This document shows positions 39,452-51,778 of a stretch of DNA of 64,000 nt, piece by piece. This DNA is from Culex pipiens pallens (taxonomy: Eukaryota > Arthropoda > Insecta > Diptera > Culicidae), in contig NC_068938.1 of NCBI RefSeq assembly GCF_016801865.2, positions 61,587,211-61,651,210 on the forward strand, written 5' to 3'. Each line of letters starts with the position of its first letter. Positions within the stretch are counted from its first letter, which is position 1. The notes below the pieces were generated by a model. It saw nothing but the letters and a program-made list of their open reading frames with translations, was not told the DNA's origin and ran no database searches. Position numbers and translations under genes: made by a program.

Positions 39452-39729
39452 ATCTCAATCTCATCTCAATCTCATCTCAATCTCATCTCAATCTCATCTC
39501 AATCTCATCTCAATCTCATCTCAATCTCATCTCAATCTCATCTCAATCTCATCTCAATCTCATCTCAATCTCATCTCAATCTCATCTCAATCTCATCTCA
39601 TTCTCATCTCATTCTCGTCTCATTCTCATCTCATTCTCATCTCATTCTCATCTCATTCTCATCTCATTCTCATCTCATTCTCATCTCATTCTCATCTCAT
39701 TCTCATCTCAATCACATCTCAATCTCATC
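39452..39729. repeat. 11-bp minisatellite, plus orientation
   Basis: First about 13 units of ATCTCAATCTC, then about 10 units of ATCTCATTCTC with single variants. Because 11 is not a multiple of 3, every frame encodes the same 11-residue repeat, so the long predicted proteins here are artefacts. Confidence 0.95.
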
Positions 39730-40085
39730 ATCCCATCATCTCAATTTTCAATTACCATCTTTGAAAGATTTTCCCATCACTGTCACCGAAAAAAAACACA
39801 AGAGTACACGTGACACGATTCACTCTTGCCGTGATTTGTTTGACGTTCGTGTGGTAATGCCACACAGCGCAGCCCCCGCTTGTCCGTCCGGTGGCTGCAC
39901 TTCGGACAGGGGGATTTTGTAAGAGGAGAGCAGCCTGGTGACGGCACAGTGTCTTCTCCACTCTGAGTGTTTTTGTGTTGCCGTGCTGCCGTTTTCTCTC
40001 AACCTGAGCTGCTTGAAGAACCGCAAGAGTTGATGACAGGCGTGGAGGGGATGGTCACCCATAGGAGTGAAATGAACCTTTCATG

Positions 40086-40312
40086 ATGAGAATGAGATGA
40101 GAACGAGATGAGAATGAGATGAGAATGAGATGAGAATGAGATGAGAATGAGATGAGAATGAGATGAGAATGAGATGAGAATGAGATGAGAATGAGATGAG
40201 AATGAGATGAGAATGAGATGAGAATGAGATGAGAATGAGATGAGAATGAGATGAGAATGAGATGAGAATGAGATGAGAATGAGATGAGAATGAGATGAGA
40301 ATGAGATGAGAG
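40086..40312. repeat. 11-bp minisatellite, inverted orientation
   Basis: About 20 units of GAGAATGAGAT, the reverse complement of the ATCTCATTCTC units at 39,600-39,707. It is about 360-380 bp away and ends about 180 bp before the oaf exon. Confidence 0.95.
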
Positions 40313-40493
40313 AAGAAGATTTTTGTTGCTATTTCAACATCTTTCCTTACTTTATACAAAACGAATCACCTTTGGATGCACCTTTCCCATCGAAAAGCCA
40401 AATTTATTGACATTCTTTCCCGATATCAAACGTGAACCATCACGTGATCTATTCTCATCACTAACTTTTCCCCCTTTTTCTCGTTTTTTGCAG

Positions 40494-40628
40494 GAAGTTC
40501 AAGTGCTGAAAGCCCTCGTCCTGGGCGAGGAAGAACGTGGCCAGAGCCAGTATCAGGTGATGTGCTTCGTGACTAAATTTCAGAAGGGAGATTTCATCAC
40601 TGCCGATGCGATGGCGAAATTACGACAG
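40494..40628 (+). CDS. oaf: out at first (oaf), internal exon
   Basis: This exon encodes 45 residues from EVQVLKALVLGEEERGQSQY to AMAKLRQ and matches the central region of the Out at first (OAF) family, a secreted cysteine-rich protein of unclear biochemical role known from flies to vertebrates. It starts after a pyrimidine-rich tract and TTTTTTGCAG at 40,484-40,493 and ends before the donor GTGAGA at 40,629. Both boundaries are phase 0, so it joins directly to the next exon as KLRQ|KNP, as expected for the family. The preceding N-terminal exon, which should carry a signal peptide, was not found in the window. An inverted minisatellite pair lies about 180 bp upstream. Identification rests on recalled family sequence, not on a search. 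Confidence 0.93.
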
Positions 40629-43600
40629 GTGAGAGACATTTACAAAGGAAGTTGTTTCCTTCTTTTCCCCCAACGCGCGTTGTGCAAAAAGTGACCGGTT
40701 CATATTGGGATGACTTTATTTCGGCTGGACGTACAGGACTGTAATTTCCTGTGGCAGTTCTTTTTTTCCCTTGGAAATGGTATCACCTTTGAGGATAGAC
40801 ATCTCCGTTTTCGAAACTGTTGTTTTTTGCCTCCATCACTTTATGGTCTAAAGGGAAACAAAAAAAACTCTCCAAAAAACGAACAGTTGATACCTTCAAC
40901 GAGCACTTTCAAACAGCAATTCTTCTTCGGAAATGTTGAGAACATCCAACACACTTGGTCACTCACTCCAAAGGCTCCAAGGTGAAACTCCCGCTGGAAC
41001 CGAAAGCAAATCAAGCTTTAGACACTGTGTCTTGTGTGTGGGACACTTTTTTCCCTCCCTAACCTAGGAAACTTTATCATCATCTTCCAAGTACGAGGGG
41101 CAAGTTTATAAAATCCAAAAGAAAATGAAGCGAAACTTTTGCTCCCACGTGGCTCCATACACACACACACCATGGCCATATTGTCAGGCAAGCATTTGAC
41201 TTATTAAAAAAGTTGCTTCCGGGCGCATCGGAAGGTTATAGTTTCACCTTGCTTGCAGCAGCAGATGTTCGCGCTGCGCTGCTTGGTGATTGGAAAATTG
41301 TTTGCGAAGATCATCATCGCCATTCGGGTCGAAGAAAGTTTGTAACTGCTGGCTGACGTGCAGATAATCAATCATGGTTGTTATTATAAGTTTTTTTTTC
41401 TCATCTTATCTCTTGAAAATTGATGATAATATTACAGGAAATACAGGTGTTATCTCAACAACATTTACAAATGATAGATTTTTTGAAGTTTTACCCAAAA
41501 ATTGATGTCTTTCTTTAGTGTACTTTAAATTTTATGTATTGTGAGTTAGTATGAAGTATGATTTTATCATTAAGAAAATCAAGTTTTTTCCACAGATTTT
41601 GCCATTCACAAATATAAATCTAAAAATGAAATGCAAGGTTTTTAAAACACTTCTAGTTTATAAATAAAGATAACTGGTAAATTATTTATTAGTAGTTTCG
41701 CTAGACGATCAAAAACGTTTCATTTTCGTAATTTTTTTTTTATAATTTTATGATTCTGTGCAAACAAAATTATAATATAAAACAGTGAAAATAATTGTTT
41801 TAATAAATTGTCTATAAGCCCTTCGATTTTTTTTAAGGAGAATTTGATAATATTTCAAGACACATTAAAAAGGGCTTACCCTTCTAGAATCGATTGCTTA
41901 GTAAAGGGAGGCAACCTATGGAATGTTAACGTTAACCTTAACATATTATCATTATGTTGAGAATGAAACTGCCACTAAATCCGCTTTGTAAATGCCGGCC
42001 CCGGTACTCTTCAAGGGTGTTCCCCTCAGGAACTGGGAAAGATTTACTACTTTACAGTAACAAAAAACTGAAGACACAAAAAAAAGTTGAAACAAACAAG
42101 TTTGAATGTCGAAAGTCAAACAGACAAAAGATCAAAAGAAAATAAAAACATGTCTTATAAGCAATAGGTCGAAAAGACAAAAGGTCGTGAAGAAATTTGG
42201 TCAAATAGAAAGTGGTAAAATGAATTAAAAAATATTAATTTTTCTCTAACATTTTTGTGAGTAAAGTAGTATGTTGTTAGTTCCTAACTGATCAGTGATT
42301 ATTTTAGTTTTTTTTTGTTTCATGTTTTGGCAATATTTGTTGTGAGTTTAATTCATTCTTTCAAATGTTAACAGTGTTTCAAAAAATGTATAAAGTCAAC
42401 AAATCAAAATTAATTAAAAGATTTTTTTCAATCTTTATTATTCTTTTGTTTAAAATTTTACTTAGATTATACTCTTAATTTTTTTTTATTTCAGTAATGA
42501 TTTGTAAGTTTTTTAAATATGAGCGGTCCATTGAAAAGGGGTTATTTTTCAGAAAAAAAATGAGAAATTGAATACTTCTAACATCATATATTCTCACTTA
42601 AATAAACAATTTTGAAATATATTTTAGCTTTTGTAATATAATTTACTCTTATTTTGATTTAATTTTTATGAGTTTGTATTTCATTATTTCCTACAAGAGC
42701 AGTTTTTTGTAAAGTTATAAAAGGGAAAATCTGCATTCGAACATACTTCAAAGAATATTTTGATCATTAAAAAAATTTGCTTCAATATTCATTCCTCAAT
42801 CGTTAGTTTTTTTTTTAATCTGCTCATGTAGGACTCAAAAAATTACGCTCTATTCGCCACTTTGCTCTTTTCGACCACTTTCTATACACCTCTTTTGCCC
42901 ATACGACCCTTTGTCATTCAACCTTTTGTTATGCATTAAAAATTAATATACACCTGGAAATGTTGACATATATTTTGCAAGGAACACATTTTCCATAGAA
43001 TTAATGCAGAAAAAATTATGAAATAAAATTATGATTGATCTTTTGTGGTGATTAAAAACCGGAAAATCTGGGAAGCTCAGTGTGGGTTGAAAAATTGGCT
43101 CAAAATTGAAGGATGACTCCATTATTTCCATTTTCAATCCAAACCCGATATTGTACTTAAAAAAAAACACAAAAAAAATCAGAAGCCGTAGCAACACTTT
43201 GAAATTGGATTTGATTTCCACCACGCACAAACACACAATTCAATCGAATGACGCCAATCCAATTTACATTGAAAATCGATCTCGAAAATGTAATTACCAA
43301 AAGGGACGTATTTTGGATGACAGTGGAAACCATAAATCAGATTCACGATGATGAAAGCCATCATTTGGCTCAATTGTTCTGCAATTTGTGCTTTAATTAT
43401 GAGTTATTTTTGGTGTTTTTTGTGCGGATAATATATAATCTCTGTTCTTGTTATTTACGAAACACAAATATTAATTTGCACCCCAAATTAACTTCCATAA
43501 GCTTTTTGACAACGTGAATACACAAAACAACACATAATTTCCGCCCCCACGGTGCTAATCCATCTAATCTCCCTGCGTTGTGTACGTGTGCGTTAATACA

Positions 43601-43634
43601 ATGTTGTCACCGGCTTTTCCTCATCCCCCTGCAG
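40629..43634 (+). other. oaf intron, 3.0 kb
   Basis: This interval is bounded by the donor GTGAGA and the acceptor CCCCCTGCAG. It contains no recognisable gene. It starts with moderately GC-rich unique sequence (to about 41,370) and then becomes AT-rich with long A and T runs. The open frames inside are short and lack family features. I saw no clear terminal inverted repeats, so no transposon is called. Confidence 0.85.
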
Positions 43635-43818
43635 AAAAATCCCAGCACCATCCGGTCACCGGAGGAGGACCGGGGCAAGGAGAACTACACGATGACGGGC
43701 TGGGTGCTGCTGGACCGGGCCGGGCCTATTTCGCGACACATCGCCCCACTGTGTTCCGAGGCCCAGGACTCGACGTACGCGCGGGACGTTGACCTGAAGG
43801 CGTGGGCCGAACTGCCAG
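43635..43818 (+). CDS. oaf: out at first (oaf), internal exon
   Basis: This exon encodes 61 complete residues, from KNPSTIRSPEEDRGKENYTM through LCSEAQDSTYARDVDLKAWA to ELP, plus the first base of a glycine codon. The DVDLKAWAELPG segment is strongly OAF-like. The acceptor is CCCCCTGCAG at 43,625-43,634 and the donor is GTGAGT at 43,819. The exon enters in phase 0 and leaves one base to be completed by GT from the next exon (LPG|SSIS). It is clearly more GC-rich than the surrounding intron, as expected of real coding sequence. A second open frame overlapping it (43,580-43,792) is a shadow. Confidence 0.95.
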
Positions 43819-44192
43819 GTGAGTTGGAGATTTTATTTTTTTTTATTAAGAGACGCCACTGTGTTTCTTGCCCATCGTACATTTGTTAATGATCTTGAGG
43901 GCATACGTGGGAGGGCAATGGAGGGTTAAATGAACAGTTCAATTGTGAAATGATGAGAAATGAGAGATGCATGAATCAAGATCATTGAAAACATATTTAT
44001 TAAACAAAAACAGCACCTTAATTTATTTGACGCATATTCAAATTAAAGAACATTTTTAGAAATTTTTATTCCTTTTTTCCCTCCCAATGAAAATTTTTTA
44101 AGCAAGAAATCTGGTAAGCTGGTCTTTGAACTTTTCACATATATTTTTGGATTTTTTTTTTCAATACATCAGGTTAATTTTATTATATAGTT

Positions 44193-44558
44193 GAGCAATT
44201 CTTTACGAAATCGTGTTCTTTTTTTTACTAAATTTTTTGTATTTTTTAATCCGGCTGAAACTTTTTTTTGGTGCTTTCGGTATGCCTAAAGAAGCTGTTT
44301 TGCATCATGAGTTTGTCCATATAATTTTCTATACAAATTAAGCAGCTGTCCATACAAAAATGATATATTGAACAATCAAAAATCTGTATTTTTTACGGAA
44401 TAATTTGATCGATTTGGTGTCTTCCGACAAGTTGTAGGTATGAATAAGGACTACACTGAAAAAATGATATACGTTCAAAAAAGTTGGTGATTTTTTATTA
44501 AACTTTATGTCACTAAAAACTTGAAATGCAAAAACCCACTATTTTATTTTTTTATATA
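44193..44558. mobile_element. F1 hairpin, left arm of an interrupted copy
   Basis: It starts GAGCAATTCTTTACGAAATC and follows the F1 left arm to ...TTTATATATGTTT, where it stops abruptly at the start of a related hairpin. The continuation of the same copy is at 46,428-47,419. Confidence 0.75.
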
Positions 44559-46410
44559 TGTTTGAGGCGACCATTTTTATTTTTTGTATTTTTTTATTTG
44601 ACTCAAACTTTGTGGGGGCCTTCCCTATGACCAAATATGCTATTTTGTGTCATTGGTTCACCCATACAAGTCTCCATACAATTTTGGCTGCTGTCCATAC
44701 AAAAATGGTATGTAAATATTCAAACAGCTGTAACTTTTGAGTGAATTTTTTGATCAATTTGGTGTCTTCGGCAAAGTTGTAGGTATTGTTGAGGACTATT
44801 GAGAAAAAAATAGGTACACGGAAAAAAAATCGAGGATTTTTTTATCAACTTTTTTTTCACTAAAACTCAATTTCCCAAAATACGTATTTTTTGATTTTCA
44901 AGATTTTTTTATATGTTTTAGGGGACAAAAATCCGCAACTTTTGAGCCATAGAGAAACATGGTCAAAAAATCTGCCGCCGAGTTATGAATTTTTGAAAAA
45001 ATAGTGATTTTTAGAAAAAAAATCGAAGTTTCATGCAAAAACAAGTTTGACATTATTTTTTAATGCAAAATTGAATTTACAATCGAAAAGTACTTTACAT
45101 AATTTTTGATAAAGGGCTCCGTTTTCTAGATATAGCCACCGAAAGTTTGATTTTAGCGAAATATTTGCAGTTTTTCAATTTTTAAAAATAGTAACCATGA
45201 GTGACCATTTCTAAAAATATATTTTTTGAAAAGTTCAGAAAATTTGCTATAAAATTGTATAAGAGACATTGAAGATTGGACCTTTGGTTGCTGAGATACA
45301 GCGGCTTAAAGAAAAAGAAACACGAAAATTGAAGTTTTCTAAGTCTCACCCAAACAGCCCACCATTTTCTAATGACGATAACTCAACAACTAATGGTCCG
45401 ATTTTCAATGTTAATATATGAAACATTCGTGAAATTTTCCGATCTTTTGGAAAAAAATATTATGATTTTTTTTAATCAAGACTAGCATTTTAAATGGGCG
45501 TAATATTCAATGTTTGGCCCTTTTAAAATGTTAGTCTTGATTTTAAAATTTTCAAAATAATTTTTTCGAAGAGATCGGAAAATTTCACGATTGTTTCATG
45601 TATTAACATTGAAAATCGGACCATTAATTGCTGAGATATCGTCATTAGAAAATGGTGGGCTGTTAGGGTGAGACTTAGAAAACTTCAATTTTCGTGTTTC
45701 TTTTTCTTTAAGCCGCTGTATCTCAGCAACCAGAGGTCCAATCTTCAATGTCTCTTAGTCAATTTTATAGCAAATTTTCTGAACTTTCAAAAAATATATT
45801 TTTAGAAATGGTCACTCATGGTCACTATTTTTAAAAATTGAAAAACTGCAAATATTTCGCTAAAATCAAACTTTCGGTGGCTATATCTAGAAAACGGAGC
45901 CCTTTATCAAAAAATATGTACAGTACTTTTCGATTGCAAATTCAATTTTGCATTAAAAAATAATGTCAAACTTGTTTTTGCATGAAACTTCGATTTTTTC
46001 CAAAAATCACTATTTTTTCAAAAATTCATAACTCGGCGGCAGATTTTTTGACCATGTTTCTCTATGGCTCAAAAGTGGCGGATTTTTGTCCCCTAAAACA
46101 TATCAAAAAATCTCGAAAATCAAAAAATACGTATTTTGGGAAATTGAGTTTTAGTGAAAAAAAAGTTGATAAAAAAATCCTCAAATTTTTTTCCGTGTAC
46201 CTATTTTTTTCTCAAAAGTCCTCAACAATACCTACAACTTTGCCGAAGACACCAAATTGATCAAAAAATTCACTCAAAAGTTACAGCTGTTTGAATATTT
46301 ACATACCATTTTTGTATGGACAGCTGCCAAAATTGTATGGAGACTTGTATGGGTGCCAAATAAAAAAATACAAATAAAATCCATTTCCGGTTTTGGTAGA
46401 GAATTGCTCA
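44559..46410. mobile_element. F1-related hairpin, subfamily B, inserted in an F1 copy
   Basis: A 1.85-kb inverted repeat with its centre near 45,500 (GGGCGTAATATTCAATGTTT) and right end GTAGAGAATTGCTCA. The arms are related to F1 only in parts (GCAAAGTTGTAGGTA, CAGCTGTCCATACAAAAATG). Its left terminus appears shortened. Arm identity is high, suggesting relative youth or conversion between arms. Confidence 0.75.
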
Positions 46411-46427
46411 CTAGTGATATTTTCTTT

Positions 46428-47419
46428 AAGTGTGTTTTCAAGATATAGCCATTTTTATGTATTTTTTTTGAAAATAGTCGCAGTTTTTCCTTTTTTAAAA
46501 ATAGTACACATGTCTGCCCACCGTTTGAAAAAAATATTTTTTGAAAAGATGAGAAAATTCTCTATATTTTTTGATTTTTGTTGATACGACCCTTAGTTGC
46601 TGAGATTTTGCCATGCAAAGATTAAAAAACAGGAAAATTTATGTTTTCTAATCCTCACCCAAACAACCCTCCATTTTCTAATGTCGATATCCTGTTATTA
46701 AACCTATTTTAAACCTTTGCATGGCAATATCTCAGCAAGTAAAAGTCCTATCAACAATGTTCTAAAAAGCAAAATATAGAGAATTTTCTTAGCTTTTCAA
46801 AACATGTGCTCTTATTTAAAAAAAAAACTGCAAGTGTTTTCAAAAAAGATACCTGAAATTGGCTTTAATTTGTAAACGGAGTACTTTATCAAAAAATTTC
46901 TAGAATAATTTTTGATTGCAAATTTGATTTTACATTGAAAAATGAAGTTGAAAAATTCTTGCGACCATCATTTAGATTTTTTGAAAAAATAGTATTGATT
47001 CAAAAATTCATAACTCGGTCAAAATTTTTTTGCACAACCTGCAAATTTCTGAAAAGTTGGCATTTGATGTTCCCTTAAACATAACAAAAAAAAATGAAAA
47101 TTATTTTTTTTTTTTGCAAATCAACCTTTAGTGACAAAAAGTTAAACTAAAAATCGCCCATTTTTTTAACGTGTATCATTTTTTTAGTGTATTCCTTATT
47201 CATATCTACAACTTTGCCGAAGACACCAAAACGATAAAAAAAATAATTTTCGAATATCATTTTTGTATGGACAACTGCAAAATTTGTAAGGAAAATTATA
47301 TGGACAAACTAATGATGCAAAACAGTTTCTTTGGGCATACCGAAGGCACCAAAAAAGTTTCAGTCGGATTAAAAAATATAAAAATATATCAAATGACCGA
47401 AGTCTCCGAGAATTGTTCA
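46428..47419. mobile_element. F1 hairpin, remainder of the interrupted copy
   Basis: It resumes the F1 left arm at GTTTTCAAGATATAGCCATT (equivalent to about position 590 of the first copy), loses the centre near 46,690, then follows the right arm to GAGAATTGTTCAG. About 200 bp of left arm equivalent is missing at the insertion point. Confidence 0.7.
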
Positions 47420-49002
47420 GCTGTTTGTAGTTTATGGATGACGCCTAAGAGCTGATTTTTAAAATTTAACTCAAATGAATATAATCCGTAAGTATAATCA
47501 TATTTGTACTTGGATTACTTTGAGCACATTTTACACTTTTTTTTTAATTTTAAATTTGGAATCACTAACTTTTGAAAATGATCATGTCTTTAAGAATGGC
47601 AAAACCTTAATTTGAAATTTACGAGTTCCTAACGAATTTGATGATTGAAATAATTCAAATAATTGCAATACAATTTCGGTGCACAAAACATTGAAAAGTC
47701 CTTTCCTCTAACTATCCCATATCTATTAGCTATTTCGAAGGTTATTTTTGCAATTTTTTTTTTGTTCTCTGTCCAATTCGTTATTCTTAGTACCAGCAAA
47801 CTCTCTCCCCATTTCGAACAAATCAGCTGTTGAAAGGTTGTCCATATCTCAACTCAGGATAACAACTGCACCAATGTTAAAGCAACCTAATAAAACGAAA
47901 TGAAATGAAAAACATTAAAAACATCAGATTTCTAAATTTATTTGATTTTTTTGACAAATTTGTTTGGATATAATCATTGTTTACTGAAAAAAACTCAAGA
48001 AATATTTAAGTCCACCTTATTTATTTTTTAATTTCCACACAACAATCTCTTCAAAACAAGTCCTGTTCAACCCACTACCACCCTGCTGACAAAAAGAGCA
48101 AACAGCTACTTTGATGCGGCAAATTTATCCCGGCCACGTCGTCGTCTTCGCCGCCGTCCACGTGTACCAGAGTCAGCGGAAAGGTCTGCTGGCCTGGAGT
48201 TTGCTTTGTTGTCGCGGGTGGTGGGCAGAGGCACTGTTGATTCAGCGAAACTTTTTCTCCATCAACACGAGAGGATAAAAAGAAAATGTTCATGTGCAGA
48301 GGAATGGTGGAGCAGGAGGTAAACAAAAGTTAGCGGGAAAGAAAAATGACACGTGCCAGGTATTACAGATTGGTAGAATTTTTGCCGTCTTCATTTTTTT
48401 TTCTTCCCATTTTAACCTGCCCCGGCGGGACACGGAACGGTGCGTTTAGATTACCACCGTGGATAACATCAACACGTACCACGAAAGGCCTCGAGAAACA
48501 CCAAGATGGTGGTGGTGGGTGGCGGTGATCTTGGATGGATCAGCAAAACTTTGTCTCGAAGTAAACACCTTGCTTAGGGCTTGTGTGTACAGGTGGTATA
48601 ATTGAGCTTAATGTGGCTCCAAGGTGTTACTGACTGGAAGACGGAGGACGGTTTGGTTGGGATTAAAAAGTTTGACACCCGGACCGTTCCGGGCTGTGGC
48701 CAAGGTGGAATTTGCGCCAATTTGGACGTGGTGTTAATTTAAGTGTAAGGGAAAGTCAAGTCAATTTAGACGCTTGATGGAAGTAGCAGATCCCAGAAGT
48801 TTGGAACGAGAGATTTATAGAGATTCTGTTGTTGGCTTGTTACGCATATAAATCACGCGGGCAATTTCAAAACAACACTAATCTTCAAAAAGTTCCAGAT
48901 TCCATCAGCCGATGCTGCTGGCTGCCTAATTAAATCACAAAGTTTAGTTCACTAATGTCATTCTTATTAGCACACTAAAACAAATATACACACAAACACA
49001 TT
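47420..49002. other. unique intronic DNA
   Basis: No gene or clear repeat was found. The first 600 bp are AT-rich; 48,050-48,990 is GC-richer with short open frames on both strands that match nothing known to me. Confidence 0.4.
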
Positions 49003-50460
49003 GAACCAAAACTTGGCATTAAAAGAAAACACAAACGAATCCCCGGCAAAGCGGCGCGTGGCATCGATTTCTAATCCCATTCATAATTGATTGGCGGGAA
49101 ACTTTTCCTTCATTCTGTGTCAGTCACAGGCCCAGCACAGTGTGGTAGGGCACATTGGCTCTATATTAGCTTTATATATGTGTCTTTTAGCTGGGTTGTT
49201 GGGAAAGTGTGCGCCAAAGTGAACACAAGGTAGAAGTTATTTCTTTTCTTGTTTCACTTTTTGTTGGTTGCTTCTTGTCATATTGGTTGGCTTTCTTCTT
49301 GATGGGAATGTTAGAGTAACATGGTTTGCTCATTGTTGCTGGAGACAATTTATTGTACATGAGTTCTATTTCGGGTTTGGCAAAGTCACTAGTGCTCGTG
49401 GCCAACACTTCAAATCAAACCAGACAGGTCAGCGTACTGTTGTGGGCTGGAATCTGCCAAGTTACGTGACTTGGTTGAGTTTGGGTTAATCCACAGCTGG
49501 TGACAAAAATAAAAAAAAAACTAACAACCTGAAATCCTACTCAAATTTTCAAAATTATGCATGGAAACCTCAGAAAGCTAATTTTAATTAAACAAAATTG
49601 AAATATTTTTTTTTTCATTTTGTTGCGTTTCAGCTTGGATTTGCACCGACTCTTCTCAAGACTATTTTGGGAGGGGAGAAAAACCGAACCGGAAAAAGTC
49701 ACTCACAAGATGAGGTATGACCTTTGTGACGTAGATTTATGGAAGACAACAAAATATTTGCTCAACCAGCGTCCTTTCCGCCTTTTCAGGGAAGAAACTT
49801 CTCAGCCTGACGGCCGGGGGTGGATGAAATATGCATGAGACACGAAGCCCGCAACGTTGTTGCTGGGTTGAGTTGGAAGTTGTGGGAAAAGCGTCAAGGA
49901 AACTGGCAGCCTGGGGAGGTCAGGTTAAATTTGAGCTCGAGTAGCACCAGGTATAAATCGGACAGCAGACAGGGAAAAAGTTTTTGGCTCGCGATGTAAA
50001 ACTTTCCTTCATTGATGATTGATACGAGTGGAAAAGTTAGTGGTACAACAGAATTTGAGCGATTTGAAACTTACATCTACAAGAAATATTGTCGGTTTTG
50101 TAAAGTTTTCTGGGATCAAGACAAACGCTGCTGTGGATTAATAATTCAAAATCTGTGTTTTCAGTACGTTCTTAAGATTTTGTAATTTGAAGAAGAAATC
50201 CATACAATAATTTTCTAGTAAAAGGGGGCCACTCCCTGCACAGAAAAAAATGCTGGTAATATTCATCAGGGAATGATGACAGATTTAGTGAAAAAACGTG
50301 TAAAATTGCATCAGAAACTGGTGAATTTTCATCAGGTTCACATTTTTACACATTCATGTGATATTACTTTAAAAAAAGGTAATATTAAACCAACCAAATT
50401 TTCAACCTTCCAAAATTCAACTTTTTTTCTGTGTGGTACCACCGTTGAAGAGTGGGAAAG
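49003..50460. repeat. block A, diverged third copy
   Basis: Homologous to 1,938-3,220 from CCAAAACTTGGCATTAAAAG to TACCACCGTTGAAGAGTG, same orientation, with scattered substitutions, small indels and a 195-bp MITE insertion at 50,239-50,433. No F1 hairpin lies on its left, unlike the copies at 2 and 6 kb. Confidence 0.85.
50239..50433. mobile_element. 195-bp MITE with CACAGAAAAAAA inverted ends
   Basis: CACAGAAAAAAA at 50,239-50,250 and TTTTTTTCTGTG at 50,422-50,433 are exact inverted repeats, flanked by TG on both sides. The paralogous blocks at 3,190 and 7,234 lack it and serve as empty sites. Confidence 0.85.
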
Positions 50461-51384
50461 ATAAACATCAATATGAGCTTGGCATTTCGGTCAAGTAGCT
50501 CACTATTCTGATGAGCTACATATTTCTGGGTGTAATTTTACATAACATTTAATGAAATAGTGCAGCTACTCCTTTTTTCTGTTGCAAAGTTGTTATAGTC
50601 AGTAATTTGTTTTTACATTTGACCTTATTTTGGAAAATTGTGGTAATTTTTCTGTGATTTACAGTAGACTTAGGATAGTGAAATTTGCTGGATTATTTGT
50701 TAAAAATATTTCTTTTTGTATAGTTCGAATGATGACGCTTTTTGTGCGCCATTAACTCCGTTGTGTTTATATTAACCCTCTACAACCCAACCCCGCCTCA
50801 AGACGGTCTTCGATTATAAAAATCAATTTTTCAACCGATTTTTGATCTTTAAAGAAGAACTCGAAAATTTTAGTTTTGGAAGTGTGACTTGTTTTATGTG
50901 ACTTTGTCAATGTTTTAATAAATGTAATTTTTTTAAGGGGTCAACTTTGTTTTTTTTAAGGGTTCAACTGGTTGTATTTTGTACTAACATTTCCTATATT
51001 TTAAGTATATTTTTTTTACAATTTAAATGATAATGGTGCCATTTTATAGCAGAAAATGTAAAAAAATAAGCAAAAAATTTAAAAAGTGAATGTAAACATG
51101 AAAAATTTTGATAGGCAAAATGTAATGATAGGAGGTGGTAGAATAGATCAATTACTACCAAAAACAAACATAAGCTAAACAAGATAAATGCAAATTAAAT
51201 TACTGTGTTTCACCTTCCTTATTCAGAATAAGTTCGATTCGAAATATTCTATCGGTGAAAATTGTGTTTTTTTTTCCGAAAAAAGGTGTTTTTTTAATAC
51301 TACAGGAGACGCCTGGTACTAAATATAAAAAAATTTATAAAAAATAGTTTTTTTTAAGTTTATGCTAATATGGTGCAGTGGCAG

Positions 51385-51740
51385 TGCGTGGCCGAATGGT
51401 TACGCTGTCCGCTTTGTAAGTGGATGATTCTGGGTTCGATTCCCATCTGCTCCAACCTTCCATCGGATGAGGAAGTAAAATGTCAGTCCCGGCCTTGGTT
51501 GTTGTTAGGCCGTTAAGTCATTCCAGGTGTAGGAGTCGTCTCCATGCCATAAGTACAAACAACACACCAAACCAAGCCTACTCCGGTGGAATCGCTGGCG
51601 GCGGTTGGACTCGCAATCAAAAGGTCGTCAGTTCAAACACTGGGGTGGAAGGTTCCTTGGAGTAGAAAGAGGTTTGGGTGCTCTCCCCATTTAAGCCTTC
51701 GGACTCCTAGGTTCGAGCAAAAACTTGCAATAGAGACCAC
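51385..51740 (+). mobile_element. SINE with tRNA head and body
   Basis: The head has box A TGGCCGAATGG and box B GGTTCGATTCC exactly 44 bp apart (about 51,389-51,445). The body with AGGAAGTAAAATGTCAGTCC follows, then the TCGTCAGTTCAAACACTGGG module that matches 10,250-10,275. A short foreign-looking stretch (AAGTACAAACAACACACC) interrupts the body near 51,551. Confidence 0.75.
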
Positions 51741-51778
51741 AAAAGATTTTGGTTTTTGCTAATATGGTGCAAATATTT

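Noticed and set aside
39410..39922. Long predicted protein with repeated QSHLNLISISS-type units
   Set aside because: It is a translated 11-bp minisatellite. All three frames give the same peptide because 11 is not a multiple of 3.
51389..51455. Functional tRNA gene (Thr-like anticodon TGT)
   Set aside because: The A and B boxes are good, but the acceptor stem halves do not pair and the sequence runs straight into a SINE body.
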